In this document: positions 20,499-27,938 of the stretch, piece by piece
Position numbering within the stretch: position 1 is the first letter of the stretch
How the letters are laid out: each line of letters starts with the position of its first letter
Origin: Psychroflexus sp. MES1-P1E
GTDB lineage: Bacteria; Bacteroidota; Bacteroidia; Flavobacteriales; Flavobacteriaceae
Direction of reading: 5' to 3'
DNA: 45,787 nucleotides
Assembly (NCBI RefSeq): GCF_002836055.1
Contig: NZ_PJBS01000315.1
Location: 1-45,787, forward strand
Notes under the pieces: model-generated
Seen by the model: the letters and a program-made list of their open reading frames with translations, nothing else
What the model was told of the DNA's origin: nothing
Database searches by the model: none
Made by a program: the position numbers and the translations under genes

Positions 20499-20927
20499 AT
20501 GTCATTGAAATTTGTATCTTATATGAGCTCTCAATCTAGAGTGATGTCCAGTAAAAATATTGAAGATTTTTTATTTCAGGTAAGGGAGAAAAATAAACAA
20601 TTGACGATAACTGGCGTATTGCTTCTTATTCAGGGTAAATTTGTTCAATATATAGAAGGTCCTGCACAAGAGATCGACAAAGTGTATGAATCTATCAGTA
20701 AGGATAGTAGACATAAAGATATGATTCTTTTAGATTCTGGAGACTTGACCGAACGCCAATTTAAAGACTGGTCCATGGCTTATAAGAAGGTACATGACCA
20801 CCACATAAAAAAAATAGTAGGCAAAGAAAATTTAAATCTTGAGGATATATTTTTAGGGAATACCTCCAGCAAAAATCACCCAGTGCTGAAGGTCCTCTAT
20901 GATTTTGTAAAAACTCTTTCCAGCTAA
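20499..20927 (+). CDS. Stand-alone BLUF domain blue-light photoreceptor
   Basis: The 142-residue protein is a single BLUF (FAD-binding blue-light sensor) domain, about 1-95, with a helical tail of about 45 residues and no attached output domain. The residues of the photocycle sit at a constant offset of 13 from AppA numbering: Y8 (Y21), N32 (N45), Q50 (Q63), W91 (W104) and M93 (M106). Family motifs are ITGVLLL, FVQYIEG and ERQFKDWSMAY. Short BLUF proteins of this kind signal by protein-protein contact. No partner such as an EAL/GGDEF protein or MerR regulator lies next to it. It is monocistronic, with its own terminator. Confidence 0.93.
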   Translation: MSLKFVSYMSSQSRVMSSKNIEDFLFQVREKNKQLTITGVLLLIQGKFVQYIEGPAQEIDKVYESISKDSRHKDMILLDSGDLTERQFKDWSMAYKKVHDHHIKKIVGKENLNLEDIFLGNTSSKNHPVLKVLYDFVKTLSS

Positions 20928-20960
20928 AAAAGCCTTTAGGATGTTTCCAGAAGGCTTTTT
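20926..20960. terminator. Terminator after the BLUF gene, facing the transketolase gene
   Basis: The stem AAAAAGCCTT/AAGGCTTTTT (20927-20936 with 20951-20960) has a 14-nt loop. The left arm overlaps the BLUF stop codon. Flanking A and T runs let it work in both directions. Confidence 0.8.
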
Positions 20961-20981
20961 CTTAAAATTAAAAATAAACTA

Positions 20982-21935
20982 TTATTTTCTTAAAATCACA
21001 GCTTCCGCTTTTTCAATAATGGCTTTTGCATTTAGGCCATATTTATCAAGAAGCATAAGTGGCTCTCCACTTTCTCCAAAGGTATCGTTAGTAGCAACAA
21101 ATTCTTGAGGAGCTGGGTAATTGAGAGTCAGAGTTCTAGCTACGCTTTCACCAAGTCCTCCTAAAAAGTTATGCTCTTCTGCCGTCACTACACATTTTGT
21201 TTTTCGTATTGATTTTAAAATAGCCGTTTCATCTAAAGGCTTTATCGTATGGATATTAATCACCTCAGCAGAAATTCCTTTCTCTTCTAAGATTTTGGCA
21301 GCTTCTAAAGCTTCCCAAACCAAATGCCCCGTAGCAATAATAGTGACATCATTGCCTTCGGTTAAATGAACTGCTTTTCCAATTTCAAATTTTTGATCCT
21401 CTGGGGTGAAGTTAGCCACTTTAGGGCGACCAAACCTCAAATAAACCGGACCTTCATATTCTGCAATCGCAAGAGTAGCCGCCTTGGTTTGGTTATAATC
21501 ACAGGTGTTTATCACAGTCATTCCGGGCAACATTTTCATCAAACCCAAGTCTTCAAGGATTTGGTGAGTGGCACCATCTTCTCCTAAAGTTAAACCAGCA
21601 TGGGAGGCACAAATTTTGACATTTTTACCAGAATAAGCTACCGATTGTCTGATCTGATCATAGACTCTACCCGTTGAGAAATTAGCAAATGTGCCTGTAA
21701 ATGGAATTTTACCTCCTATAGTCATTCCAGCAGCAATACAAATCATATTGGCTTCTGCAATTCCTATCTGGAAAAAACGCTCTGGATGATTGTCCTTAAA
21801 TTCATCCATTTTTAAAGATCCTGTTAGGTCTGCACAAAGAGCTACGACATTAGGATTGGTTTTACCAAGTTCAGCTAGGCCAGCTCCAAATCCAGATCGG
21901 GTATCTATATTTCCTGTATTTTTATATATTTTCAT
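20982..21935 (-). CDS. Transketolase, C-terminal (pyrimidine-binding/C-domain) subunit
   Basis: The 317-residue protein corresponds to the second half of transketolase (Pyr plus C-terminal domains). Visible are FQIGIAEANMICIAAGM (about 56-72, with the catalytic Glu that activates thiamine diphosphate), THQILEDLGLMK and PVYLRFGRP. The C-domain has VTAEEHNFLGGLGESV. Together with the gene 49 bp upstream it makes one two-subunit transketolase of the pentose phosphate pathway, as in many Bacteroidota and archaea. Related two-gene enzymes include DXPS-like and 2-oxoacid dehydrogenase E1 proteins, but the motifs fit transketolase best. Confidence 0.92.
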   Translation of the reverse strand: MKIYKNTGNIDTRSGFGAGLAELGKTNPNVVALCADLTGSLKMDEFKDNHPERFFQIGIAEANMICIAAGMTIGGKIPFTGTFANFSTGRVYDQIRQSVAYSGKNVKICASHAGLTLGEDGATHQILEDLGLMKMLPGMTVINTCDYNQTKAATLAIAEYEGPVYLRFGRPKVANFTPEDQKFEIGKAVHLTEGNDVTIIATGHLVWEALEAAKILEEKGISAEVINIHTIKPLDETAILKSIRKTKCVVTAEEHNFLGGLGESVARTLTLNYPAPQEFVATNDTFGESGEPLMLLDKYGLNAKAIIEKAEAVILRK

Positions 21936-21984
21936 GGTCTTTATAATCTAATGTGAAAAAATTAATGTTGTTCTAAACGACTCC

Positions 21985-22830
21985 TTAGTAATCACCAAGA
22001 GTTTCCAAGTTTTGAGAAAGTGCTTTTTCGAGTTGCTCGTCATTTGGAGCTTTACCGTGCCAAGCGTGAGTTCCCATCATAAAATCTACACCATTTCCCA
22101 TCTCAGTTTCCATAAGAATAACAACAGGTTGTTTTTTACCTGTTAGTCCTTTTGCCTTTTCTAGAGCTTCTTTTATGGCAGTGATATCGTTTCCTGCTTT
22201 TAATTCTATAACCTTCCAGTCAAAAGCTTCAAATTTCTTCTTAAGATTTCCAAGAGGCAATACATCGTCTGTAGCCCCGTCTATCTGCTTTTTATTATAA
22301 TCTATAGTCGCAATAAGGTTGTCTACACCTTTTGATCCTGCATAGAGAATCGCTTCCCAATTTTGACCTTCCTGTAGCTCTCCATCACCATGAAGACTAT
22401 AAATGAGATGTGTATCTTTATTTAATTTTTTGGTCTGTGCTGCTCCTATGGCAACAGACATTCCCTGCCCTAAAGATCCAGAAGCAATTCTTATACCTGG
22501 CAAACCTTCATGAGTAGTTGGATGACCTTGTAGTCTAGAATCCATCTTTCTAAATGTGTTAAGCTCTTTTACAGGGAAAAATCCAGACCGAGATAAAACA
22601 CTGTAGAAAACTGGAGAAATATGTCCATTAGATAAAAAGAATAAATCTTCGTTTTTTCCATCCATATCGAAGTCTACGGAATACTCCATGACATCTTGAT
22701 AAAGGACAGAGAAGTATTCTGCACAACCAAGAGAACCTCCAGGATGACCAGAATTTACTTGATGGACTTGGCGAAGAATATCTCTCCTTACTTGCGTGAC
22801 AAAATCTTGTAAATGTTGTGTTGTTGACAT
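21985..22830 (-). CDS. Transketolase, N-terminal (thiamine diphosphate-binding) subunit
   Basis: The 281-residue first half of a split transketolase carries the pyrophosphate-binding domain. It has HQVNSGHPGGSLGCAEYF (about 22-39), GHISPVFYSVL, SGSLGQGMSVAIGAA, the metal/ThDP motif HGDGELQEGQNWEA and IDYNKKQIDG. I take the ATG at 22830 (MSTTQHLQ). An in-frame TTG at 22860 lies inside the -7 promoter box and would add an atypical N-terminus. The partner subunit follows 49 bp downstream. Confidence 0.92.
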   Translation of the reverse strand: MSTTQHLQDFVTQVRRDILRQVHQVNSGHPGGSLGCAEYFSVLYQDVMEYSVDFDMDGKNEDLFFLSNGHISPVFYSVLSRSGFFPVKELNTFRKMDSRLQGHPTTHEGLPGIRIASGSLGQGMSVAIGAAQTKKLNKDTHLIYSLHGDGELQEGQNWEAILYAGSKGVDNLIATIDYNKKQIDGATDDVLPLGNLKKKFEAFDWKVIELKAGNDITAIKEALEKAKGLTGKKQPVVILMETEMGNGVDFMMGTHAWHGKAPNDEQLEKALSQNLETLGDY

Positions 22831-22857
22831 AAGATAAATAAGAGTTTTAAAGTTGCT

Positions 22858-22865
22858 CAAAAGTA
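22858..22865 (-). promoter_or_regulatory. -7 box of the transketolase promoter
   Basis: TACTTTTG on the minus strand matches TAnnTTTG and lies 27 bp before the preferred ATG. It overlaps the alternative TTG codon at 22858-22860. Confidence 0.6.
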
Positions 22866-22921
22866 AGAATTTATTATAAAACAGAGTCCCTCATATTTTG
22901 GCTTCCTATTATCTTCATCTG

Positions 22922-22955
22922 TTGAAAATAGTTTTAATAGAGTAGAGTATATTTG
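22922..22955 (+). promoter_or_regulatory. Promoter of tgt
   Basis: TTG (22922-22924), 23 nt of spacing, then TATATTTG (22948-22955) match both promoter elements. The predicted start near 22962 leaves a leader of only about 12 nt before the ATG at 22974. Confidence 0.75.
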
Positions 22956-22973
22956 CAGGCTATTGAAATATAT

Positions 22974-24104
22974 ATGACATTCGAATTACTAAGTAAAGAC
23001 CCCAATTCCAAAGCTAGAGCTGGAAGACTAACCACAGACCATGGCGTTATTGAAACTCCTATATTTATGCCCGTTGGTACTATTGGCACTGTCAAGGGAG
23101 TTCACCAAAGAGAACTCAAAGAAGAAATTAATCCTGACATTATTTTAGGAAATACCTATCATCTTTATCTAAGACCCGGAACAGGAATCCTTAAAAAAGC
23201 TGGAGGACTTCATAAATTCATGAACTGGGATAGAAATATCCTTACCGATAGTGGCGGTTATCAAGTCTATTCACTTTCTGCAAATAGAAAAATTAAAGAA
23301 GAAGGGGTGAAGTTTAAATCTCATATCGATGGCTCGACCCATCTATTCACTCCTGAAAGTGCTGTAAATATTCAAAGGGAAATTGGTGCAGATATTATAA
23401 TGGCTTTTGATGAGTGCACACCTTACCCTTGTGATTATAAATATGCGCAAAGATCAATGCACATGACCCATAGGTGGCTAGACCGTTGCATGAGTCACAT
23501 GAAAAATACATCACCGCTTTATGGACACAAACAAACGCTTTTTCCCATCGTGCAAGGAAGTACATATAAAGACTTAAGACAGCAGTCTGCAGAATATATC
23601 GCTAATGTTGGTGCAGAGGGTAACGCCATTGGAGGACTTTCAGTAGGTGAACCTGATGATGAAATGTATGCGATGACCGAAGTTGTAAATGCCATTTTAC
23701 CTGAAGACAAACCACGCTACTTAATGGGGGTAGGAACCCCTTCTAATTTATTAGAAAATATAGCTTTGGGTGTAGACATGTTCGATTGTGTTATGCCTAC
23801 CAGAAATGGCAGAAACGGCATGCTATTCACCTCTGAAGGCACCATTAACATCAAAAATAAAAAGTGGGAGGAGGATTTTTCACCTTTGGATCCAGCAGCT
23901 TACACTTGGGTAGATACAGAATACTCTAAAGCGTATTTAAAACATCTTTTCTCCGTCAAAGAATTATTAGGAAAACAAATTGCTACCATACACAATTTAG
24001 GGTTTTATTTATGGTTAGTAAGAGAGGCTAGGCGACAAATACAAGCAGGCACCTTTAGAACTTGGAAAGATACTATGGTTAAAAAATTATCGATAAGACT
24101 TTAA
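22974..24104 (+). CDS. tgt: Queuine tRNA-ribosyltransferase (tRNA-guanine transglycosylase)
   Basis: The 376-residue TIM-barrel enzyme exchanges G34 of GUN-anticodon tRNAs for the queuosine precursor base. Motifs are FMPVGTIGTVKG (31-42), the base-binding TDSGGYQVYS (91-100, D92), GGLSVGE (220-226) and the nucleophile D271 in MFDCVMPTRNGRNG. The CxCxxC of the zinc site is absent: the equivalent stretch reads PAAYTWVDTE (about 307-316), although the later His (H340 in ATIHN) is kept. I start at ATG 22974; an in-frame TTG at 22953 is part of the promoter. The LptF/G gene follows after 10 bp. Confidence 0.95.
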   Translation: MTFELLSKDPNSKARAGRLTTDHGVIETPIFMPVGTIGTVKGVHQRELKEEINPDIILGNTYHLYLRPGTGILKKAGGLHKFMNWDRNILTDSGGYQVYSLSANRKIKEEGVKFKSHIDGSTHLFTPESAVNIQREIGADIIMAFDECTPYPCDYKYAQRSMHMTHRWLDRCMSHMKNTSPLYGHKQTLFPIVQGSTYKDLRQQSAEYIANVGAEGNAIGGLSVGEPDDEMYAMTEVVNAILPEDKPRYLMGVGTPSNLLENIALGVDMFDCVMPTRNGRNGMLFTSEGTINIKNKKWEEDFSPLDPAAYTWVDTEYSKAYLKHLFSVKELLGKQIATIHNLGFYLWLVREARRQIQAGTFRTWKDTMVKKLSIRL

Positions 24105-24114
24105 TACTAGAGCA

Positions 24115-25191
24115 TTGAAAATTATAGATTGGTACATACTAAAGCGCTACTTAACAACATTCGTTGCTTTGCTTTTGATGTTTATACCTATAGGCATTAT
24201 CGTCAATCTTTCAGAAAAGATTGACGATATCAAAGAAAATGAGGTGCCTATTGAAGAAGTTCTGGTGTTTTATGGCAACTTCACCATATACTTTGCCAAC
24301 TTATTATTCCCTATTTTTCTATTCTTATCCATCATATGGTTTACTTCCAAATTAGCAAACAATACAGAAATCATCGCTATTCTGAGTTCAGGCATTTCAT
24401 TTTCGAGATTTTTAAGACCCTACCTTATCGGTGCTACTTTGGTATGTGGCATTGCCCTTATGTTCACTATGTATCTGGTGCCTAATGCAAGTCAAGGGTT
24501 TAATGAATTTAAATATCAGTATTTCAAAAAAGGTAAACAATCGCAAGAAACGCAAAATGTTTATCGGCAAGTCAATGATAACGAGTTTATTTTTGCTACA
24601 AACTTTCAAACCAGTACAGGAACCGCTAGAAACTTTACCCTAGAACATTTTGAGGGCCAAGAAATGACTTTTAAAATCTCGGCCTCTCGATTAAAGTTCA
24701 ATGCAAAAGATTCTACATATACCTTAAATAATTTTGAAAAGAGAACTATAAATGAAAGGGACGATGTTATACAAAGACAGTCTTCTTTAGATACGATTTT
24801 GCCTTTTGAATTTGGTGAATTAACTCCAGTAGAATATATCGCAGAAACTCTAGATTATGGAGAATTAAAAGACTTTATAACGACTGAAAAGCGAAGAGGA
24901 TCTGCCAACATTAGCAGTTATCAGATTGTAGCCTATAAGCGATGGAGTGTTCCAGTCTCTGCCTTTATTCTCACAATCATTGCAGTCTCTGTATCGGCCA
25001 TGAAAAGACGAGGAGGCATGGGAGCTAATCTCGCGATAGGAATCGTTATTGCTTTCGCCTTTATCTTTTTAGATAAAGTTTTTGGAACCATTGCAGAAAA
25101 ATCGACATTCTCGCCACTAATCGCGGTTTGGTTCTCCAATATTTTGTTTGGTCTTTTAGCTATTTATTTACTTATCAAAGCTAAACGCTAA
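24115..25191 (+). CDS. LptF/LptG family LPS export permease (YjgP/YjgQ)
   Basis: The 358-residue protein has the family layout. Membrane helices lie near 13-34, 55-80 and 98-120, a jellyroll-type periplasmic domain spans about 130-265, and three further helices follow at about 275-355. The opening MKIIDWYILKRYLTTF is the conserved LptF/G N-terminus, with the start codon TTG at 24115: no ATG lies upstream in frame and the next is at residue 22. Two such subunits with LptB form the ATP-driven extractor of lipopolysaccharide; lptB is in this window at 29200-29955. It lies 10 bp after tgt, so the two are likely co-transcribed. Confidence 0.92.
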   Translation: MKIIDWYILKRYLTTFVALLLMFIPIGIIVNLSEKIDDIKENEVPIEEVLVFYGNFTIYFANLLFPIFLFLSIIWFTSKLANNTEIIAILSSGISFSRFLRPYLIGATLVCGIALMFTMYLVPNASQGFNEFKYQYFKKGKQSQETQNVYRQVNDNEFIFATNFQTSTGTARNFTLEHFEGQEMTFKISASRLKFNAKDSTYTLNNFEKRTINERDDVIQRQSSLDTILPFEFGELTPVEYIAETLDYGELKDFITTEKRRGSANISSYQIVAYKRWSVPVSAFILTIIAVSVSAMKRRGGMGANLAIGIVIAFAFIFLDKVFGTIAEKSTFSPLIAVWFSNILFGLLAIYLLIKAKR

Positions 25192-25225
25192 TCTAAAATT
25201 TATCATTTAAACAGACATATATTTA

Positions 25226-25233
25226 TATATTTG
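25226..25233 (+). promoter_or_regulatory. -7 box of the accA promoter
   Basis: TATATTTG, 32 bp before the accA ATG, is an exact TAnnTTTG match. No TTG is seen at the -33 position. Confidence 0.6.
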
Positions 25234-25265
25234 CAGACTGACTTTTAAAGAAACACCCTGTATTC

Positions 25266-26219
25266 ATGGAATATTTAGATTTTGAATTACCGATTAAAGC
25301 CCTTCAAGAGCAATTCGAAAAGGCTTGCGAAATAGGTCAAGATAGTGAGGTAGACGTCACAGAGACTTGCAAGCAGATCAAACTTAAACTAGATAATAAA
25401 AAGAAAGAAATCTATTCCAATCTTAATGCTTGGCAAAGAGTTCAATTATCTAGGCATCCTAATAGACCCTACACCCTAGATTATATAAACGCTATTTGTG
25501 GCAATACCTTTATGGAGCTGCATGGCGATAGAAACTTTGGCGACGACAAAGCTATGATCGGCGGACTTGGTAAAATCAATGAACAGAGTTTTATGTTTAT
25601 TGGTCAACAAAAAGGGTACAACACCAAAACCCGCCAGTACCGAAACTTTGGAATGGCCAATCCAGAAGGTTATCGAAAGGCCTTACGTTTGATGAAAAAA
25701 GCTGAAAAGTTCAATTTACCAATTGTCAGTTTTATAGATACCCCTGGAGCCTTTCCAGGACTTGAAGCAGAAGAGCGAGGACAGGGTGAAGCTATTGCCA
25801 GAAACATCATGGAAATGAGTCAACTTAAAGTTCCCGTTATCGTCATCATTATTGGAGAAGGCGCTAGTGGAGGAGCTTTAGGAATAGGTGTTGGAGACAC
25901 AGTAATGATGCTGGAAAACACTTGGTATTCTGTGATTTCTCCAGAATCTTGTTCTTCTATCTTATGGAGAAGCTGGGAAAATAAGCAAACGGCCGCCGAA
26001 GCTTTAAAGCTAACAGCAACCGATATGAAGAAATTGAAAATTATCGATAAAATTATCAAAGAACCTCTTGGAGGTGCACATAGCAATAGAGAGAAAACTT
26101 TTGAAATTGTAACGAAGACTATTCTTGCAGAATTGGAAGAATTGAAAAAGTTATCCCCAGAAGAATTAGTGCAAAAACGAATGCAAAAATTTATTGATAT
26201 AGGAGTTTACAATGAGTAA
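25266..26219 (+). CDS. accA: Acetyl-CoA carboxylase carboxyltransferase subunit alpha
   Basis: The 317-residue alpha subunit of the carboxyltransferase moves the carboxyl group from biotin to acetyl-CoA, the committed step of fatty-acid synthesis. Diagnostic segments are [52 protein letters not shown] and [16 protein letters not shown], the last forming the crotonase-fold oxyanion region. The beta subunit (AccD) with its zinc finger is not in this window. It has its own -7 box upstream and a strong terminator at 26246-26276, so it appears monocistronic. Confidence 0.97.
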   Translation: MEYLDFELPIKALQEQFEKACEIGQDSEVDVTETCKQIKLKLDNKKKEIYSNLNAWQRVQLSRHPNRPYTLDYINAICGNTFMELHGDRNFGDDKAMIGGLGKINEQSFMFIGQQKGYNTKTRQYRNFGMANPEGYRKALRLMKKAEKFNLPIVSFIDTPGAFPGLEAEERGQGEAIARNIMEMSQLKVPVIVIIIGEGASGGALGIGVGDTVMMLENTWYSVISPESCSSILWRSWENKQTAAEALKLTATDMKKLKIIDKIIKEPLGGAHSNREKTFEIVTKTILAELEELKKLSPEELVQKRMQKFIDIGVYNE

Positions 26220-26245
26220 ATCCTAGCATAGCTGAATTTATCTCA

Positions 26246-26276
26246 AAATCCAGATACAAATTATCTGGATTTTTTT
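26246..26276 (+). terminator. Terminator after accA
   Basis: A perfect 11-bp stem AAATCCAGATA/TATCTGGATTT (26246-26256 with 26262-26272) has a 5-nt loop and a T-tract to 26276. Confidence 0.9.
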
Positions 26277-26319
26277 AGTTATCAACATAAATTTTTAGTT
26301 ATCAACAGGTTACTGTTGA
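26272..26319 (+). repeat. Paired DnaA-box-like direct repeats and a small hairpin upstream of dnaB
   Basis: The 16-mer TTTTTAGTTATCAACA occurs at 26272-26287 and again at 26292-26307, exactly 20 bp apart. Each copy ends in TTATCAACA, one base from the DnaA box TTATCCACA. The second copy forms the left arm of an inverted repeat, TCAACAG-GTTA-CTGTTGA (26302-26319). The site lies in the only gap between accA and dnaB, 66 bp before the dnaB start. Confidence 0.6.
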
Positions 26320-26384
26320 AAAAGCTGAGTGTTAAGCTGATGCTTTTTACACTTTATTAGTAACCTTTTATTTACATTCGTAGT

Positions 26385-27926
26385 ATGGAAAATGCAACCC
26401 AATCTTCATTTAAAAATTCTCCAAAAGGAGATGTTATCAGTTTACAAAAAGGAAAAATACCTCCACAAGCTACTGATCTTGAAGAGGTTATACTTGGAGC
26501 GATGATGATTGATAAAAAAGGTGTTGATGAAGTTATAGATATCTTACATTCCGACGTTTTCTATAAGCAAGCCCATAAAAACATTTATGAAGCCATCATA
26601 ATCTTATTTGAAAAGGGAGACCCCATTGACTTGTTAACGGTTTCCACAGAATTAAAAAAACAAAAAAAACTACAAGCCTCAGGTGGTGAATATTACCTGA
26701 TTCAACTCACTCAAAAGGTATCTTCATCGGCGCATATTGAGTATCACTCTAGAATAGTTCTTCAAAAGTATATTCAAAGATGCCTAATTAAGATTTCCAA
26801 TGAAATTATAGAAGAGTCTTACGATGAAGGCACCGATGTTTTTGATCTTTTAGATCATGCAGAATCCAAATTGTACGAGGTCACTCAAGGAAACATCAAG
26901 CGATCTTCGGAGACGGCTCAAAACTTGGTGATGCAGGCCAAAAAACGAATAGAAGAAATCTCCAACAAAGAGGGATTAAGTGGTGTGCCTTCAGGATTTA
27001 CAGATTTGGACAAGTTAACCTCAGGATGGCAACCTAGTGATCTTGTGATTATCGCTGCTCGACCTGGTATGGGTAAAACAGCGCTTACACTTACCATGGC
27101 AAGAAATATTGCTGTTGGCCAAAATATCCCCGTGGCCTTCTTTTCTTTAGAAATGTCTTCTGTTCAGTTGATTACACGTCTTATTTCTTCTGAAACTGGA
27201 TTGAGTTCAGAAAAACTAAGAACAGGAAATCTAGAGCCTCACGAATGGGAGCAGTTGAATGTAAAAGTGAAATCCCTAGAACAAGCTCCTCTCTTTATCG
27301 ATGACACCCCCTCTTTATCTATTTTTGACTTAAGAGCAAAAGCAAGACGACTTTCTTCTCAACACGGTATAAAATTGATAGTAGTGGATTACTTGCAGTT
27401 GATGACTGGTGGAGGATCTCAAAAAGGAGGGAATCGTGAACAGGAAATTTCTAGCATCTCCAGGAACTTAAAAGCCCTAGCAAAAGAATTAAGCATTCCT
27501 GTTTTGGCATTGTCTCAACTCTCTAGAGCCGTAGAAACCAGAGGTGGCAGTAAACGACCATTACTTAGTGACCTTAGAGAATCTGGCGCTATCGAACAAG
27601 ATGCAGATATTGTCTCTTTTATTTATCGTCCTGAATATTATGATATTGACGAGTGGGATGATGAGGATCAATCCCCTACTCAAGGTCAAGCTGAGTTTAT
27701 TATTGCAAAACATAGAAATGGTGGCTTGGATAGTATTCGCTTGAAGTTTATCGGTCAGCTTGGTAAATTTGAAAACTTAGATAATTTTGATTCTCCTTTT
27801 GAAATCAATTCCAGCATGAATGCAGGGAAATCAGAAACCCCTTCTTTCCCAAATGCTGAAGATGTCTTTGGTTCACCATCACCAAGTCAAAATATAGATA
27901 GCAAGGACGATGAAGTTCCTTTCTAA
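26385..27926 (+). CDS. dnaB: Replicative DNA helicase DnaB
   Basis: The 513-residue hexameric helicase unwinds DNA at the replication fork. The N-terminal primase-interacting domain (about 25-130) begins PPQATDLEEVILGAMM. After a linker, the RecA-like motor has Walker A ARPGMGKTAL (225-234, K231), FSLEMSS, Walker B IVVDYLQLM, the SQLSRAVE arginine region and DLRESGAIEQDAD. The C-terminal tail is acidic and disordered (SPSPSQNIDSKDDEVPF). DnaA-box-like repeats lie directly upstream. The secreted protein gene at 27939 follows after 12 bp. Confidence 0.97.
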   Translation: MENATQSSFKNSPKGDVISLQKGKIPPQATDLEEVILGAMMIDKKGVDEVIDILHSDVFYKQAHKNIYEAIIILFEKGDPIDLLTVSTELKKQKKLQASGGEYYLIQLTQKVSSSAHIEYHSRIVLQKYIQRCLIKISNEIIEESYDEGTDVFDLLDHAESKLYEVTQGNIKRSSETAQNLVMQAKKRIEEISNKEGLSGVPSGFTDLDKLTSGWQPSDLVIIAARPGMGKTALTLTMARNIAVGQNIPVAFFSLEMSSVQLITRLISSETGLSSEKLRTGNLEPHEWEQLNVKVKSLEQAPLFIDDTPSLSIFDLRAKARRLSSQHGIKLIVVDYLQLMTGGGSQKGGNREQEISSISRNLKALAKELSIPVLALSQLSRAVETRGGSKRPLLSDLRESGAIEQDADIVSFIYRPEYYDIDEWDDEDQSPTQGQAEFIIAKHRNGGLDSIRLKFIGQLGKFENLDNFDSPFEINSSMNAGKSETPSFPNAEDVFGSPSPSQNIDSKDDEVPF

Positions 27927-27938
27927 AACTACTCAACT

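Noticed and set aside
20982-22830. Transketolase broken by a frameshift
   Set aside because: The two halves are separated by 49 bp with clean starts and stops, at the domain boundary used by natural two-gene transketolases.
26272-26307. CRISPR-like repeat
   Set aside because: There are only two 16-bp copies with a 4-bp spacer and no cas genes, so this is not an array.
26272-26319. Chromosome origin near dnaB/gyrB
   Set aside because: Only two near-match DnaA boxes are present, with no dnaA, no AT-rich unwinding cluster and no box array. A local regulatory site fits better.
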